A stretch of DNA of 64,000 bases from Chitinophagaceae bacterium. GTDB taxonomy: Bacteria; Bacteroidota; Bacteroidia; Chitinophagales; Chitinophagaceae. The notes under the pieces are model-generated. The model did no database searches and was not told the origin of the DNA. It was given only the letters and a program-made list of their open reading frames with translations. The DNA lies in contig JADKKJ010000001.1 of NCBI GenBank assembly GCA_016720565.1, positions 868,001 through 932,000 of the forward strand, given 5' to 3'. The position numbers and the translations under genes were made by a program. Positions 36,235-44,133 of this stretch are shown in pieces (the stretch's first letter is position 1; each line of letters opens with the position of its first letter).

Positions 36235-38592
36235 ATGCGTCAATTTTTCACGGTCTCCCTGTTTTTATTGATGTTTTTTAGCAGCTATGCGCAAAATGCA
36301 GGGAGCAACCGGTTTACCCTGAATGGCTATATCAAGGATAGTTTGTCGGGTGAATCGATCATCGGGGCCACCATTACGGTCAGTGGGCAGTCGAGGGGGG
36401 TAGCTTCCAACCAATATGGGTTTTACTCAATAACTCTTGATAAGGGCAAATACCTGATCAGCATTTCGCACGTTTCCTATCTACCCAAACTAATCGAAGT
36501 AGAGCTGGATAGCAACCGCTCCGCTACGATCGACCTGGTTTCCAGTTCAGCCGCCATCGGGGAGGTGATCGTGTATAGTCGGAGGAGAGATGCGAACGTA
36601 AAGAATGCCCAGATGGGGAAGATCGATCTGTCTATGAACCAGATCAGGAACATTCCTGCTTTTATGGGAGAGATCGATCTGCTTAAGGCCCTTCAATTAT
36701 TACCAGGTGTACGAAATGCGGGTGAAGGGAATGCAGGTTTTTACGTGAGAGGTGGTGGACCCGATCAAAACCTGATCATCCTGGATGATGCAGTGGTGTA
36801 TAATCCCGGTCATTTGTTCGGCTTCTTTTCGGTTTTTAATTCAGATGCCATAAAAAATGTATCACTGATCAAAGGAGGAATGCCTGCGCAATATGGTGGC
36901 CGTCTTTCATCTGTGGTGGACATTTCCATGAAGGATGGCAATATCAATAAATACCAGGTGGAAGGAGGCATTGGCCTGGTGGCTTCCAGGTTCTCCATTC
37001 AGGGTCCATTGAAAAAAGATAAGTCCTCCTTCATTCTCTCGGCCCGACGCACCTATATCGATGCACTGGTAAAACCCTTTATCAGCAAAAGCAGCAGTTT
37101 TAATGGCTCCGGTTATTATTTCTATGATGTAAATGCCAAAGTGAATTATCGTTTTTCTGAGAAGGACCGGCTGTATATCAGCGGATATTTTGGTCGCGAT
37201 GTTTTTGATTTTGTAAATGGCAAAAGGTCTTTCCAAACCAATATTCCCTGGGGGAATTCTACCGCCACCATAAGATGGAACCATGTATTTAACCGGAGAT
37301 TGTTTTCCAATACGACTGCCCTTTACAATGATTATAATTTCAAATTCTCTGCCCGGCAGGAAAATTTTAAAATTGGATTATCATCCGGAATCCGGGATGT
37401 GACGTTAAAAACAGACCTGGATTATTATCCGTTTCCCAATCATAAATTAAAATTCGGTGGCATGGTCACTGTGCATAAATTCATTCCTAATGTAGTAAGC
37501 GGCCAGCAGGATTCCATTGTTTTTAAACCGAATAATGAATCGGTGAAATACGCTATGGAGGCTGCGCTCTATATACAGGATGACTGGGAATTGGGAGAAA
37601 AATGGAAGATCAATTATGGCCTTCGCTTCAGCAGTTTTACGCAGGTAGGCCCTTATACAAAATATAACAGGGATATAGATGGCAATAAATTAGACAGTGT
37701 GATCTATGGCCGTCTTGAACCAGTAAAGACCTATGGCGGATTAGAACCAAGGATAACCATTCGGTATGCATTGAATGATGAGAGCTCTGTGAAAATGGCC
37801 GTATCCAGGAATTACCAGTACATCCACCTGGTGAGCAATTCAGGCAATACACTGCCAACGGATCTCTGGGTTCCCAGCACCTATTTGGTAAAACCGCAGA
37901 TCAGCTGGCAATATGCTGCTGGTTATTTCCGGAATTTCGAGAATAATAAATGGGAGACATCTGTAGAGCTCTATTATAAGGATATGCAGAACCAGGTGGA
38001 TTATAAAGAAGGATATACCCCTTCCTTAACGGATCCTGAAGATGAATTTGTATTTGGAAAAGGCTGGAGTTATGGAGGAGAGTTTTTGCTGAATAAGACC
38101 AAAGGAAAATTTACAGGCTGGATTGGGTATACCTTATCATGGACATGGAGAAAATTCAACCAATTGAATGACGGGTTAAAATTCCCGACAAGGTATGATC
38201 GCCGACATGACCTTTCTGTTGTGATGAATTATGAGGCTGGTAAAAAATGGAAACTTGGAACTGTATTCGTATATGGAACCGGCAATGCGATCACACTGCC
38301 GGAAAGGGTTTATTTTATCGGAGGAGTACTTACCCAGGAATATAGCCGGGTAAACCAGTACAGGATGAAAGCTTATCATCGAATGGATCTCTCCGCCACC
38401 TATACGCCGGTTCCCAAAAAGAAAAGGAAGGTCAGCAGTTCCTGGGTGTTCAGTGTATATAATGTCTATAGCCGGCTGAATCCCTATTTTATCTACTTCG
38501 ACCAGGAAGGAAGTCTGTTTGCAGAATTATCGGCCAAGCAGGTTTCATTGTTCCCGGTGATCCCTGCGGTGACCTGGAATTTCAAATTCTAA
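36235..38592 (+). CDS. TonB-dependent receptor with N-terminal CarboxypepD_reg domain
   Basis: A 785-residue outer-membrane transporter. The signal peptide ends at SSYAQ (residue 20). Residues about 28-110 are the carboxypeptidase regulatory-like domain (LNGYIKDSLSGESIIGATIT). The plug follows (about 125-240), with LLPGVRNAGEGNAGFYVRGGGPDQNLIILDD split over the conserved VRGG region. The rest is a beta-barrel ending in the aromatic TWNFKF. It is shorter than SusC proteins and has no SusD partner nearby, so the substrate is open (siderophore, vitamin, metal or peptide). Energy would come from TonB-ExbBD, which are not in the window. Confidence 0.9.
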   Translation: MRQFFTVSLFLLMFFSSYAQNAGSNRFTLNGYIKDSLSGESIIGATITVSGQSRGVASNQYGFYSITLDKGKYLISISHVSYLPKLIEVELDSNRSATIDLVSSSAAIGEVIVYSRRRDANVKNAQMGKIDLSMNQIRNIPAFMGEIDLLKALQLLPGVRNAGEGNAGFYVRGGGPDQNLIILDDAVVYNPGHLFGFFSVFNSDAIKNVSLIKGGMPAQYGGRLSSVVDISMKDGNINKYQVEGGIGLVASRFSIQGPLKKDKSSFILSARRTYIDALVKPFISKSSSFNGSGYYFYDVNAKVNYRFSEKDRLYISGYFGRDVFDFVNGKRSFQTNIPWGNSTATIRWNHVFNRRLFSNTTALYNDYNFKFSARQENFKIGLSSGIRDVTLKTDLDYYPFPNHKLKFGGMVTVHKFIPNVVSGQQDSIVFKPNNESVKYAMEAALYIQDDWELGEKWKINYGLRFSSFTQVGPYTKYNRDIDGNKLDSVIYGRLEPVKTYGGLEPRITIRYALNDESSVKMAVSRNYQYIHLVSNSGNTLPTDLWVPSTYLVKPQISWQYAAGYFRNFENNKWETSVELYYKDMQNQVDYKEGYTPSLTDPEDEFVFGKGWSYGGEFLLNKTKGKFTGWIGYTLSWTWRKFNQLNDGLKFPTRYDRRHDLSVVMNYEAGKKWKLGTVFVYGTGNAITLPERVYFIGGVLTQEYSRVNQYRMKAYHRMDLSATYTPVPKKKRKVSSSWVFSVYNVYSRLNPYFIYFDQEGSLFAELSAKQVSLFPVIPAVTWNFKF

Positions 38593-38625
38593 ATATAAAA
38601 GGCCCGGATACCGGGCCTTTTATAT
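38593..38625. terminator. Bidirectional terminator
   Basis: A stem of about 15 bp built on AAAAGGCCCGG/CCGGGCCTTTT with loop ATA. It lies between the convergent TonB receptor and NTF2-like genes. Confidence 0.85.
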
Positions 38626-38639
38626 CGAACAAGGTCTTT

Positions 38640-39149
38640 TTATTTATTCATCGAATTATCCTTCATTGAACCCATGTTCTGCATCATTTTCATCATTTCA
38701 CGGGATTCCATAAAGCTCCAATGTTCGATGGCTTTACCATCTGTGTTGAACTTCACCATTTCCACGGCCTGCATATCATAGGGGCCAGTTGGCATTCCCA
38801 AAGTACCGTTACCGGTGCCCGTCCACCGATACCATCCTGCTACATAATCATCATTGGCAAATTCCTGTATCGTCTCCATTTTAGCAGTTGGATCTGCCGA
38901 CTTCATCTGGGGAATATAGATCTTCAGGGAATCCCTGGTCTTATCTCCGTCAGGGGTATGGTCCACAAAGGAAGCATCTACTACCGAATCAATGGAACTA
39001 ACGTCGCCTGATTCAAACGCCTTGTTCACGGTATGAATGGCATCCAGGTTCTTTTGAGCCCGGCCTGACAGGCCTCCCTTTCCCTCTTCATGTTTGCAGG
39101 AAGCAAAAATGAAGATCGCTAACGCGAAAAAAATGAGATTTTTTTTCAT
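38640..39149 (-). CDS. NTF2-like / SnoaL-like lipoprotein
   Basis: A 169-residue protein with lipobox IFIFASC (Cys18). The mature part resembles the NTF2/SnoaL cone fold: a helix (LDAIHTVNKAFESGD), FVDHTPDG, then strands ending AVEMVKFNTDGKAIEHWSF. These secreted family members usually have no known substrate. The C-terminal 20 residues are Met-rich (MMKMMQNMGSMKDNSM), which is unusual and might bind copper, but that is speculation. The neighbouring minus-strand gene at 39240 has its own terminator between. Confidence 0.75.
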   Translation of the reverse strand: MKKNLIFFALAIFIFASCKHEEGKGGLSGRAQKNLDAIHTVNKAFESGDVSSIDSVVDASFVDHTPDGDKTRDSLKIYIPQMKSADPTAKMETIQEFANDDYVAGWYRWTGTGNGTLGMPTGPYDMQAVEMVKFNTDGKAIEHWSFMESREMMKMMQNMGSMKDNSMNK

Positions 39150-39169
39150 GTCTGTTGGTTTATGATTAA

Positions 39170-39198
39170 TAAAAAAAACCCATCAGGTATGACGGGTT
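39170..39198 (-). terminator. Terminator of the gene at 39240-40079
   Basis: On the minus strand the stem AACCCGTCA/TGATGGGTT with a TACC loop is followed by eight Ts. Confidence 0.8.
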
Positions 39199-39239
39199 GC
39201 CTATTAAGTTAAGATAATTTATCTGTTTCTGTCCTGGAA

Positions 39240-40079
39240 TTATTTGGGAGGAACGTATTTGAAGCGGACCATGGCATTCTTTTTTTCATCAGAAGTGAGG
39301 TATAACTGGTAGCGTTTATCGCCGCAATTCACGATCATCAGCGCAGTATTTGGAGGAATATCTCCCAGGTTCTCACCAACCATGATCACTTCCTGTTCAG
39401 GTCTTTTAAGGTCGATATGGATGGTCATGGATACAGGTTTGGTGCTCAGCCTTTTATTACTAACCACAGTTATGCCATTGGCGTACACAGAGATCGTATC
39501 ATTGTCGATCTGGCCATTGTCATAAAAATCCATTGTAATGGTGCCGGTATCTACCAGTATCTCTTTTACTAATTCTGCCTTCCGGTTGGTAAGAGTAGAA
39601 GGCAGTTTGAAATCCGGTTTGAAGGATGACCGGTCAAAGCGGGTAAGTACCAGTGTTCCCGGATCACAGATCGTTTTTCCATCCGTGGCCTTACCGGTCC
39701 AGCCTCCTCTCAGCTGTTCTTCTGTAACCACATTTCCTCCACCTTTATGATAGCTCAGCGTATATTTTTTTACACAGGGCACGCAATCCTCCCGAATACG
39801 AAAAGTGATGATGCCATTCTCCTGAATAATGACCTGGTTACTGTCGCGGTTATAGATGCCTTCAAAATTCTCTCTTACAAAATTGGCGGAATCTGAAAAA
39901 TGGTAAGCTGTACCCGTGATACGCGAACCAGCCACCTGGATCTGCAATTCGATATTGTAAACAGGGAAACAACTGCCTGGCGCCATAACCAGTTTACCCT
40001 TCCAGATACCATTGATATCCTGGGCCTGGACAGCGAAGGCAACCAGCAAGAACAGATATAAAAAGGTGGAACGCATCAA
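39240..40079 (-). CDS. Secreted protein, paralogue of its upstream neighbour
   Basis: A 279-residue protein with a signal peptide (1-19, FAVQAQ). It has two parts. The N-terminal domain (about 20-150) begins DINGIWKGKLV and is beta-rich. The C-terminal domain (about 175-279) contains YDNGQIDNDTISVYANG, GENLGDIPPNTALMIVNCG and the end KKNAMVRFKYV. Both parts match the gene at 40134-41273, so the two arose by tandem duplication. No known enzyme motif. The pair is probably one transcript, with a 54-base gap. Confidence 0.7.
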   Translation of the reverse strand: MMRSTFLYLFLLVAFAVQAQDINGIWKGKLVMAPGSCFPVYNIELQIQVAGSRITGTAYHFSDSANFVRENFEGIYNRDSNQVIIQENGIITFRIREDCVPCVKKYTLSYHKGGGNVVTEEQLRGGWTGKATDGKTICDPGTLVLTRFDRSSFKPDFKLPSTLTNRKAELVKEILVDTGTITMDFYDNGQIDNDTISVYANGITVVSNKRLSTKPVSMTIHIDLKRPEQEVIMVGENLGDIPPNTALMIVNCGDKRYQLYLTSDEKKNAMVRFKYVPPK

Positions 40080-40133
40080 AGTGGAAAATAGGCTAAAAAA
40101 TTAATGCCGGATAAAAAATTACAGCAATGGTAT

Positions 40134-41273
40134 TCATTTCTGGAATTTGAAACGAACCACTGCATTCTTTTGCTCGGTAGACGTAATTCGGACCTCAAAT
40201 CGTTGCTCCCCGGATTCAACTATCATTAAAGAAGTATTGGGGGGTATAGTACCCAGGTTCTCGGCCACCAGGGTAAGTTCATGCACATCATTATCGTCTT
40301 CCATAGTGAAATTAACCAGAAGGGGAGAGGCCGTTAATCTTTTTTGGGATAGCACCAGTTTTTTATCCAGGTAAACCGAGATCGTGTCCCCGTCAATTTC
40401 TCCATTATCATAGATCTTTACAGATACTTTTGGATCCCTTACCGTCAATACCTTGATCAGTTCATTGGACCGATTTAAGATCACCTCAGGCGTAGGCACA
40501 GTGGTTACAGGGCGGGTAACAGGCGGAATTATTTTCTGTAGTGAATCACTGGAAGGGCTGATCACTGTTTTAACAACAGGGTTCTTTTTAACAGGAACCA
40601 CTGGTTTAGTAACAGGAGGTTTTGTAGTTGTTTTAGTGACTGTTTTGGTAACTGGTTTTGTCAGGGGGCTGGTCACCGGCTTTGTTTTGGGTTTTTCAGT
40701 TATCACCGGTTTTTTTTCAACAACAGAATCTGTTTTCCTTGGTCCTTCATTAATGAAAACCGGTTTTTCACGGATCTTATTCTTGAGAAATGGTTCCACA
40801 TAGAAATCAGAATTGGTCACCCGCCGAAGATGCACTTTACCCGCACCGCAACTGCCCCATTCACTATTCAGCAATCCTGTTTTATCCTCATTTTTTCCAA
40901 GGTAAGTGCCATCCAGGAATTCCTCCTTGCCAGACCGGGACCAGTTCAGGGAATAATTCATGATGCAGGTGGTACCTCCCAACTGGCTTTTGACCTCCAC
41001 TGTTTTGATCTCACGAATACGAAATGAATTGGAGGATCTAATAAAAGTACCGGTCATTGTGGCCTTGCCATAGAAACGAATATCAAGGTAAGAATAGGAA
41101 ACGCCTGTGACCCCGAAATTACTGTTGCGGGCTACCTGGAATTCCAGCTTGTAATATTCGCCGGTTTCTGTGATGAAATAACCTTTCCAGATACCGGTCA
41201 CATCCTGTGCCCGGGCGGAAAATGAAAAGCTGCATAAAATAAAGATGAAACAGGCGGATAGGTTCTTCCACAT
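40134..41273 (-). CDS. Secreted protein with Pro/Thr/Lys-rich linker, paralogue of the next gene
   Basis: A 379-residue protein with a signal peptide (1-22, FSARAQ). The N-terminal domain begins DVTGIWKGYFI, and the C-terminal domain has YDNGEIDGDTISVYLD, AENLGTIPPNTSLMIVESG and QKNAVVRFKFQK. Between them lies about 100 residues of Lys/Pro/Thr/Val repeats built on the unit KPVT (encoded near 40540-40740), absent from the paralogue. The linker is low-complexity, positively charged and probably extended, like cell-wall or surface spacers. The function of the two folded domains is not known. Confidence 0.7.
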   Translation of the reverse strand: MWKNLSACFIFILCSFSFSARAQDVTGIWKGYFITETGEYYKLEFQVARNSNFGVTGVSYSYLDIRFYGKATMTGTFIRSSNSFRIREIKTVEVKSQLGGTTCIMNYSLNWSRSGKEEFLDGTYLGKNEDKTGLLNSEWGSCGAGKVHLRRVTNSDFYVEPFLKNKIREKPVFINEGPRKTDSVVEKKPVITEKPKTKPVTSPLTKPVTKTVTKTTTKPPVTKPVVPVKKNPVVKTVISPSSDSLQKIIPPVTRPVTTVPTPEVILNRSNELIKVLTVRDPKVSVKIYDNGEIDGDTISVYLDKKLVLSQKRLTASPLLVNFTMEDDNDVHELTLVAENLGTIPPNTSLMIVESGEQRFEVRITSTEQKNAVVRFKFQK

Positions 41274-41353
41274 GGGTCAAAACTAAAAAAAATGGACAAA
41301 TTCCTGCGATAGGCCTCCGGCAATAGTTTGTTAATAATCTGGGCTATTTAAGT

Positions 41354-41361
41354 TAATTTTG
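41354..41361 (+). promoter_or_regulatory. -7 promoter box TAATTTTG before thrS
   Basis: Exact TAnnTTTG match 28 nt upstream of the thrS ATG. A TTTG at 41327-41330 lies 23 nt upstream of it, slightly more than the usual spacing. Confidence 0.5.
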
Positions 41362-41389
41362 CCACTCCTAAAATGGAAGAATAAATCTC

Positions 41390-43330
41390 ATGATCGACAT
41401 TACTTTACCAGACGGCAGCATTCGGCAATATCCCGAAGGAACAAGTTCCATGGATATCGCCCGTTCCATATCCGAAGGCCTGGCCAGGAAAGTGCTGGCC
41501 GCCAGAGTGAATGGACAGGTGCTGGACGCAGCGCGACCTATTAATCAATCAGCCAACCTTCAGTTACTGACCTGGAACGATACGGACGGAAAGAATACGT
41601 TCTGGCATTCTTCTGCCCACCTGATGGCTGAAGCGGTGGAATCTATTTTTCCCGGGGTAAAATTCTGGGTTGGCCCGCCGGTAGAGAATGGTTTTTATTA
41701 TGATATGGACCTTGGCGACCGCAAGATGAATGAAGAGGACCTCGCCATTCTGGAAAAGAAAATGAATGAACTGGCGAAACAGAATAATGTTTACGTCAGG
41801 AAGGAAATAAGCAAGAACGACGCGATCAACTATTTCACCGAAAAAGGCGATGAATATAAACTTGACCTTCTAAGCGGTTTAACCGATGGAGAGATCAGTT
41901 TCTATACCCAGGGTTCTTTTACCGATCTCTGTCGCGGACCACATATTCCAAGTACTGGTTTGATAAAGGCCATTAAACTGACCAGTGTAGCTGGTGCCTA
42001 CTGGAAAGGAGATGAAAAGAATAAAATGCTTACCAGGGTCTATGGTGTAACCTTTCCTTCCCAGAAGGAACTGGATGAACACCTGGCCATGCTGGAAGAG
42101 GCTAAGAAAAGGGATCATAGAAAACTGGGTAAGGAATTAGGCATATTCACCATGGATGATGATGTTGGTCCGGGACTGGTGCTCTGGATGCCTAATGGAA
42201 CCATCGTTATTGAAGAATTGGAAAAACTGGCCAAGGAATCTGAGAATGCTGCAGGATATAAAAGGGTAGTGACCCCGCATATCGCAAAAGAAAATCTATA
42301 CATCACCAGTGGCCACCTTCCCTATTATGAGGATAGTATGTACCCACCCATGGAACTGGAGGGTCAGAAATATTACCTGAAGGCCATGAACTGCCCGCAT
42401 CATCACAAAATTTTTGCGGCAGAACCAAGAAGCTATAAAGATCTGCCCCTGCGGCTGGCAGAATATGGAACCTGTTATCGTTATGAGCAGAGTGGAGAAT
42501 TATTCGGGCTGATGAGGGTACGTTGCCTTCATATGAATGATGCCCATATTTACTGCACAAAAGATCAGTTCTATGAAGAATTCAGGGCAGTAAATGAAAT
42601 GTACCTGAAGTATTTTAAAATATTTGGTGTAGACAAATATGTGATGAGGCTATCGCTTCATTCTCCGGAGAAGCTGGGACAGAAATATGTGAACGAACCT
42701 GAGCTCTGGAAAGAAACAGAAGCACTGGTAAGAGATGTGCTGATCCGTACCAAAACCCCATTTGTAGAAGTACAGGATGAGGCCGCATTTTACGGACCAA
42801 AGATCGATGTACAGATCTGGAGCGCTATTGGCCGGGAATTCACCCTGGCCACTAACCAGGTGGATTTTGCCCAGGGAAGAAGGTTTAAACTGGAATATAC
42901 CACCGCAGATAATAAAGGCGAGACCCCGCTGATCATACACCGCGCCCCATTAGGAACGCATGAGCGTTTCATTGGATTTTTGCTGGAACATTATGCCGGT
43001 AAATTCCCTTTATGGCTGGCGCCGATGCAGGTAAAAGTATTGCCCATCAGCGATAAGTTCTTACCTTATGCAAGATCTGTAGCCGATAAACTGAAAAAAG
43101 CGGATATTCGTTGTGAAGTCGATGACCGAAATGAAAAGATCGGCAAGAAGATCCGGGATACTGAAATGATGAAAGTACCCCTTATGCTGGTAGTTGGAGA
43201 AAAGGAGATGAATGAAGATAAAGTGGCCGTTCGCAGGCAGGGTAAGGGAGACCAGGGCACCAGGCCGGTAGATGAACTGATAGCTGAACTGGTGTACGAG
43301 ATCAAAGAGAGAAAAGAGACGGAAGCGTAA
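41390..43330 (+). CDS. thrS: Threonyl-tRNA synthetase
   Basis: A 646-residue class II synthetase. Domains are TGS (about 1-60), the editing domain (about 65-225, with WHSSAHLMAEA and LCRGPHIPSTG supplying His and Cys), the catalytic core (about 240-530, with MNCPHHHKIF, RYEQSGELFGLMRVR and the zinc ligands), and the anticodon-binding domain (about 540-640). Length is normal. It is followed by infC after 76 bases that hold two hairpins. Confidence 0.97.
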   Translation: MIDITLPDGSIRQYPEGTSSMDIARSISEGLARKVLAARVNGQVLDAARPINQSANLQLLTWNDTDGKNTFWHSSAHLMAEAVESIFPGVKFWVGPPVENGFYYDMDLGDRKMNEEDLAILEKKMNELAKQNNVYVRKEISKNDAINYFTEKGDEYKLDLLSGLTDGEISFYTQGSFTDLCRGPHIPSTGLIKAIKLTSVAGAYWKGDEKNKMLTRVYGVTFPSQKELDEHLAMLEEAKKRDHRKLGKELGIFTMDDDVGPGLVLWMPNGTIVIEELEKLAKESENAAGYKRVVTPHIAKENLYITSGHLPYYEDSMYPPMELEGQKYYLKAMNCPHHHKIFAAEPRSYKDLPLRLAEYGTCYRYEQSGELFGLMRVRCLHMNDAHIYCTKDQFYEEFRAVNEMYLKYFKIFGVDKYVMRLSLHSPEKLGQKYVNEPELWKETEALVRDVLIRTKTPFVEVQDEAAFYGPKIDVQIWSAIGREFTLATNQVDFAQGRRFKLEYTTADNKGETPLIIHRAPLGTHERFIGFLLEHYAGKFPLWLAPMQVKVLPISDKFLPYARSVADKLKKADIRCEVDDRNEKIGKKIRDTEMMKVPLMLVVGEKEMNEDKVAVRRQGKGDQGTRPVDELIAELVYEIKERKETEA

Positions 43331-43336
43331 AAAATG

Positions 43337-43398
43337 ACCTCTTCCCCAAAGAGGTATTAAATACAATAACAATCCAAGGCTCCCCCGGGGACGGGAGC
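43337..43398 (+). promoter_or_regulatory. Two hairpins in the thrS-infC gap
   Basis: Stem ACCTCTT/AAGAGGT (43337-43355) and stem GCTCCC/GGGAGC (43379-43398) with the GC-rich loop CCGGGGAC. The second ends 8 bases before the infC ATG at 43407, so it could block ribosome entry. Neither has a good T-run. A role in infC control is inference. Confidence 0.45.
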
Positions 43399-43406
43399 AT
43401 TTTATT

Positions 43407-44024
43407 ATGGCAGTTCCATTCAGACCCGGAGGCGGGTTCAAAAAACCAGGCGGTAGCCCTGGAGGATTCAATAAAGGTGGCTTTAACAGGGGTCGATTCA
43501 TGCCCCGGAAAGAGGCGGAACACCGGATAAATCATTTTATAAGAGTACCACAGGTAAGATTAGTAGGAGAGAATGTGGAAGTGGGTATCTATGATACGCA
43601 GACCGCTATGAAAATGGCGCAGGAACAGGGACTGGACCTGGTAGAGATCTCTCCAACCGTAGATCCACCTGTTTGTAAGATCATCGATTATAATAAATTC
43701 CTTTACGATAAGAAGAAGAAGGAAAAAGAAATGAAGGCCAAGAGCAAGGCCTCAGAAGTAAAAGAGATCCGTTTCACTCCGAATACGGATGATCATGATT
43801 TTGATTTCAAAGCCAAACACGCGGAAGGATTTTTGAAGGACGGCAATAAGGTGAAAGCCTATGTGCAGTTCAAAGGAAGGGCCATCCAGTTTCAGGATCG
43901 CGGGCAATTGCTGCTCCTGAAATTTGCGGAAAGGCTGGGTGAGGTGGGTGTATTGGAGAATATGCCCAAAATGGAAGGCAAAAGAATGCTTGCCATGTTC
44001 GCCCCCAAAGGCAAAAAGAAATGA
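43407..44024 (+). CDS. infC: Translation initiation factor IF-3
   Basis: A 205-residue factor that prevents premature 50S joining and checks the start codon. The first 33 residues are a Gly/Pro/Arg-rich extension (RPGGGFKKPGGSPGG) not found in E. coli IF-3. The N-domain follows from INHFIRVPQVRLVGENVEVG. The Lys-rich linker (DKKKKEKEMKAKSKA) leads to the C-domain with EIRFTPNTDDHDF and VKAYVQFKGR. It starts with ATG rather than the rare ATT used in E. coli. A terminator follows, so rpmI-rplT is not simply continuous with it. Confidence 0.95.
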   Translation: MAVPFRPGGGFKKPGGSPGGFNKGGFNRGRFMPRKEAEHRINHFIRVPQVRLVGENVEVGIYDTQTAMKMAQEQGLDLVEISPTVDPPVCKIIDYNKFLYDKKKKEKEMKAKSKASEVKEIRFTPNTDDHDFDFKAKHAEGFLKDGNKVKAYVQFKGRAIQFQDRGQLLLLKFAERLGEVGVLENMPKMEGKRMLAMFAPKGKKK

Positions 44025-44044
44025 TCTGATAAGAATTTCATGTA

Positions 44045-44068
44045 AAGCCACCTCCCGGTGGCTTTTTT
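44045..44068 (+). terminator. Rho-independent terminator after infC
   Basis: An 8-bp stem AAGCCACC/GGTGGCTT with loop TCCC, followed by TTTT, 20 bases after the infC stop. Confidence 0.82.
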
Positions 44069-44133
44069 GTTGAATGGTTGACAGGTATGTACATTATTAA
44101 ATAAATTGCTTCCCTTAATAAAAAAGATCCCTG

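Noticed and set aside
40540..40740. DNA-level tandem repeat array or CRISPR-like repeats
   Set aside because: The repetition is codon-level degeneracy of KPVT-type residues in the protein linker. There are no identical repeats with unique spacers.
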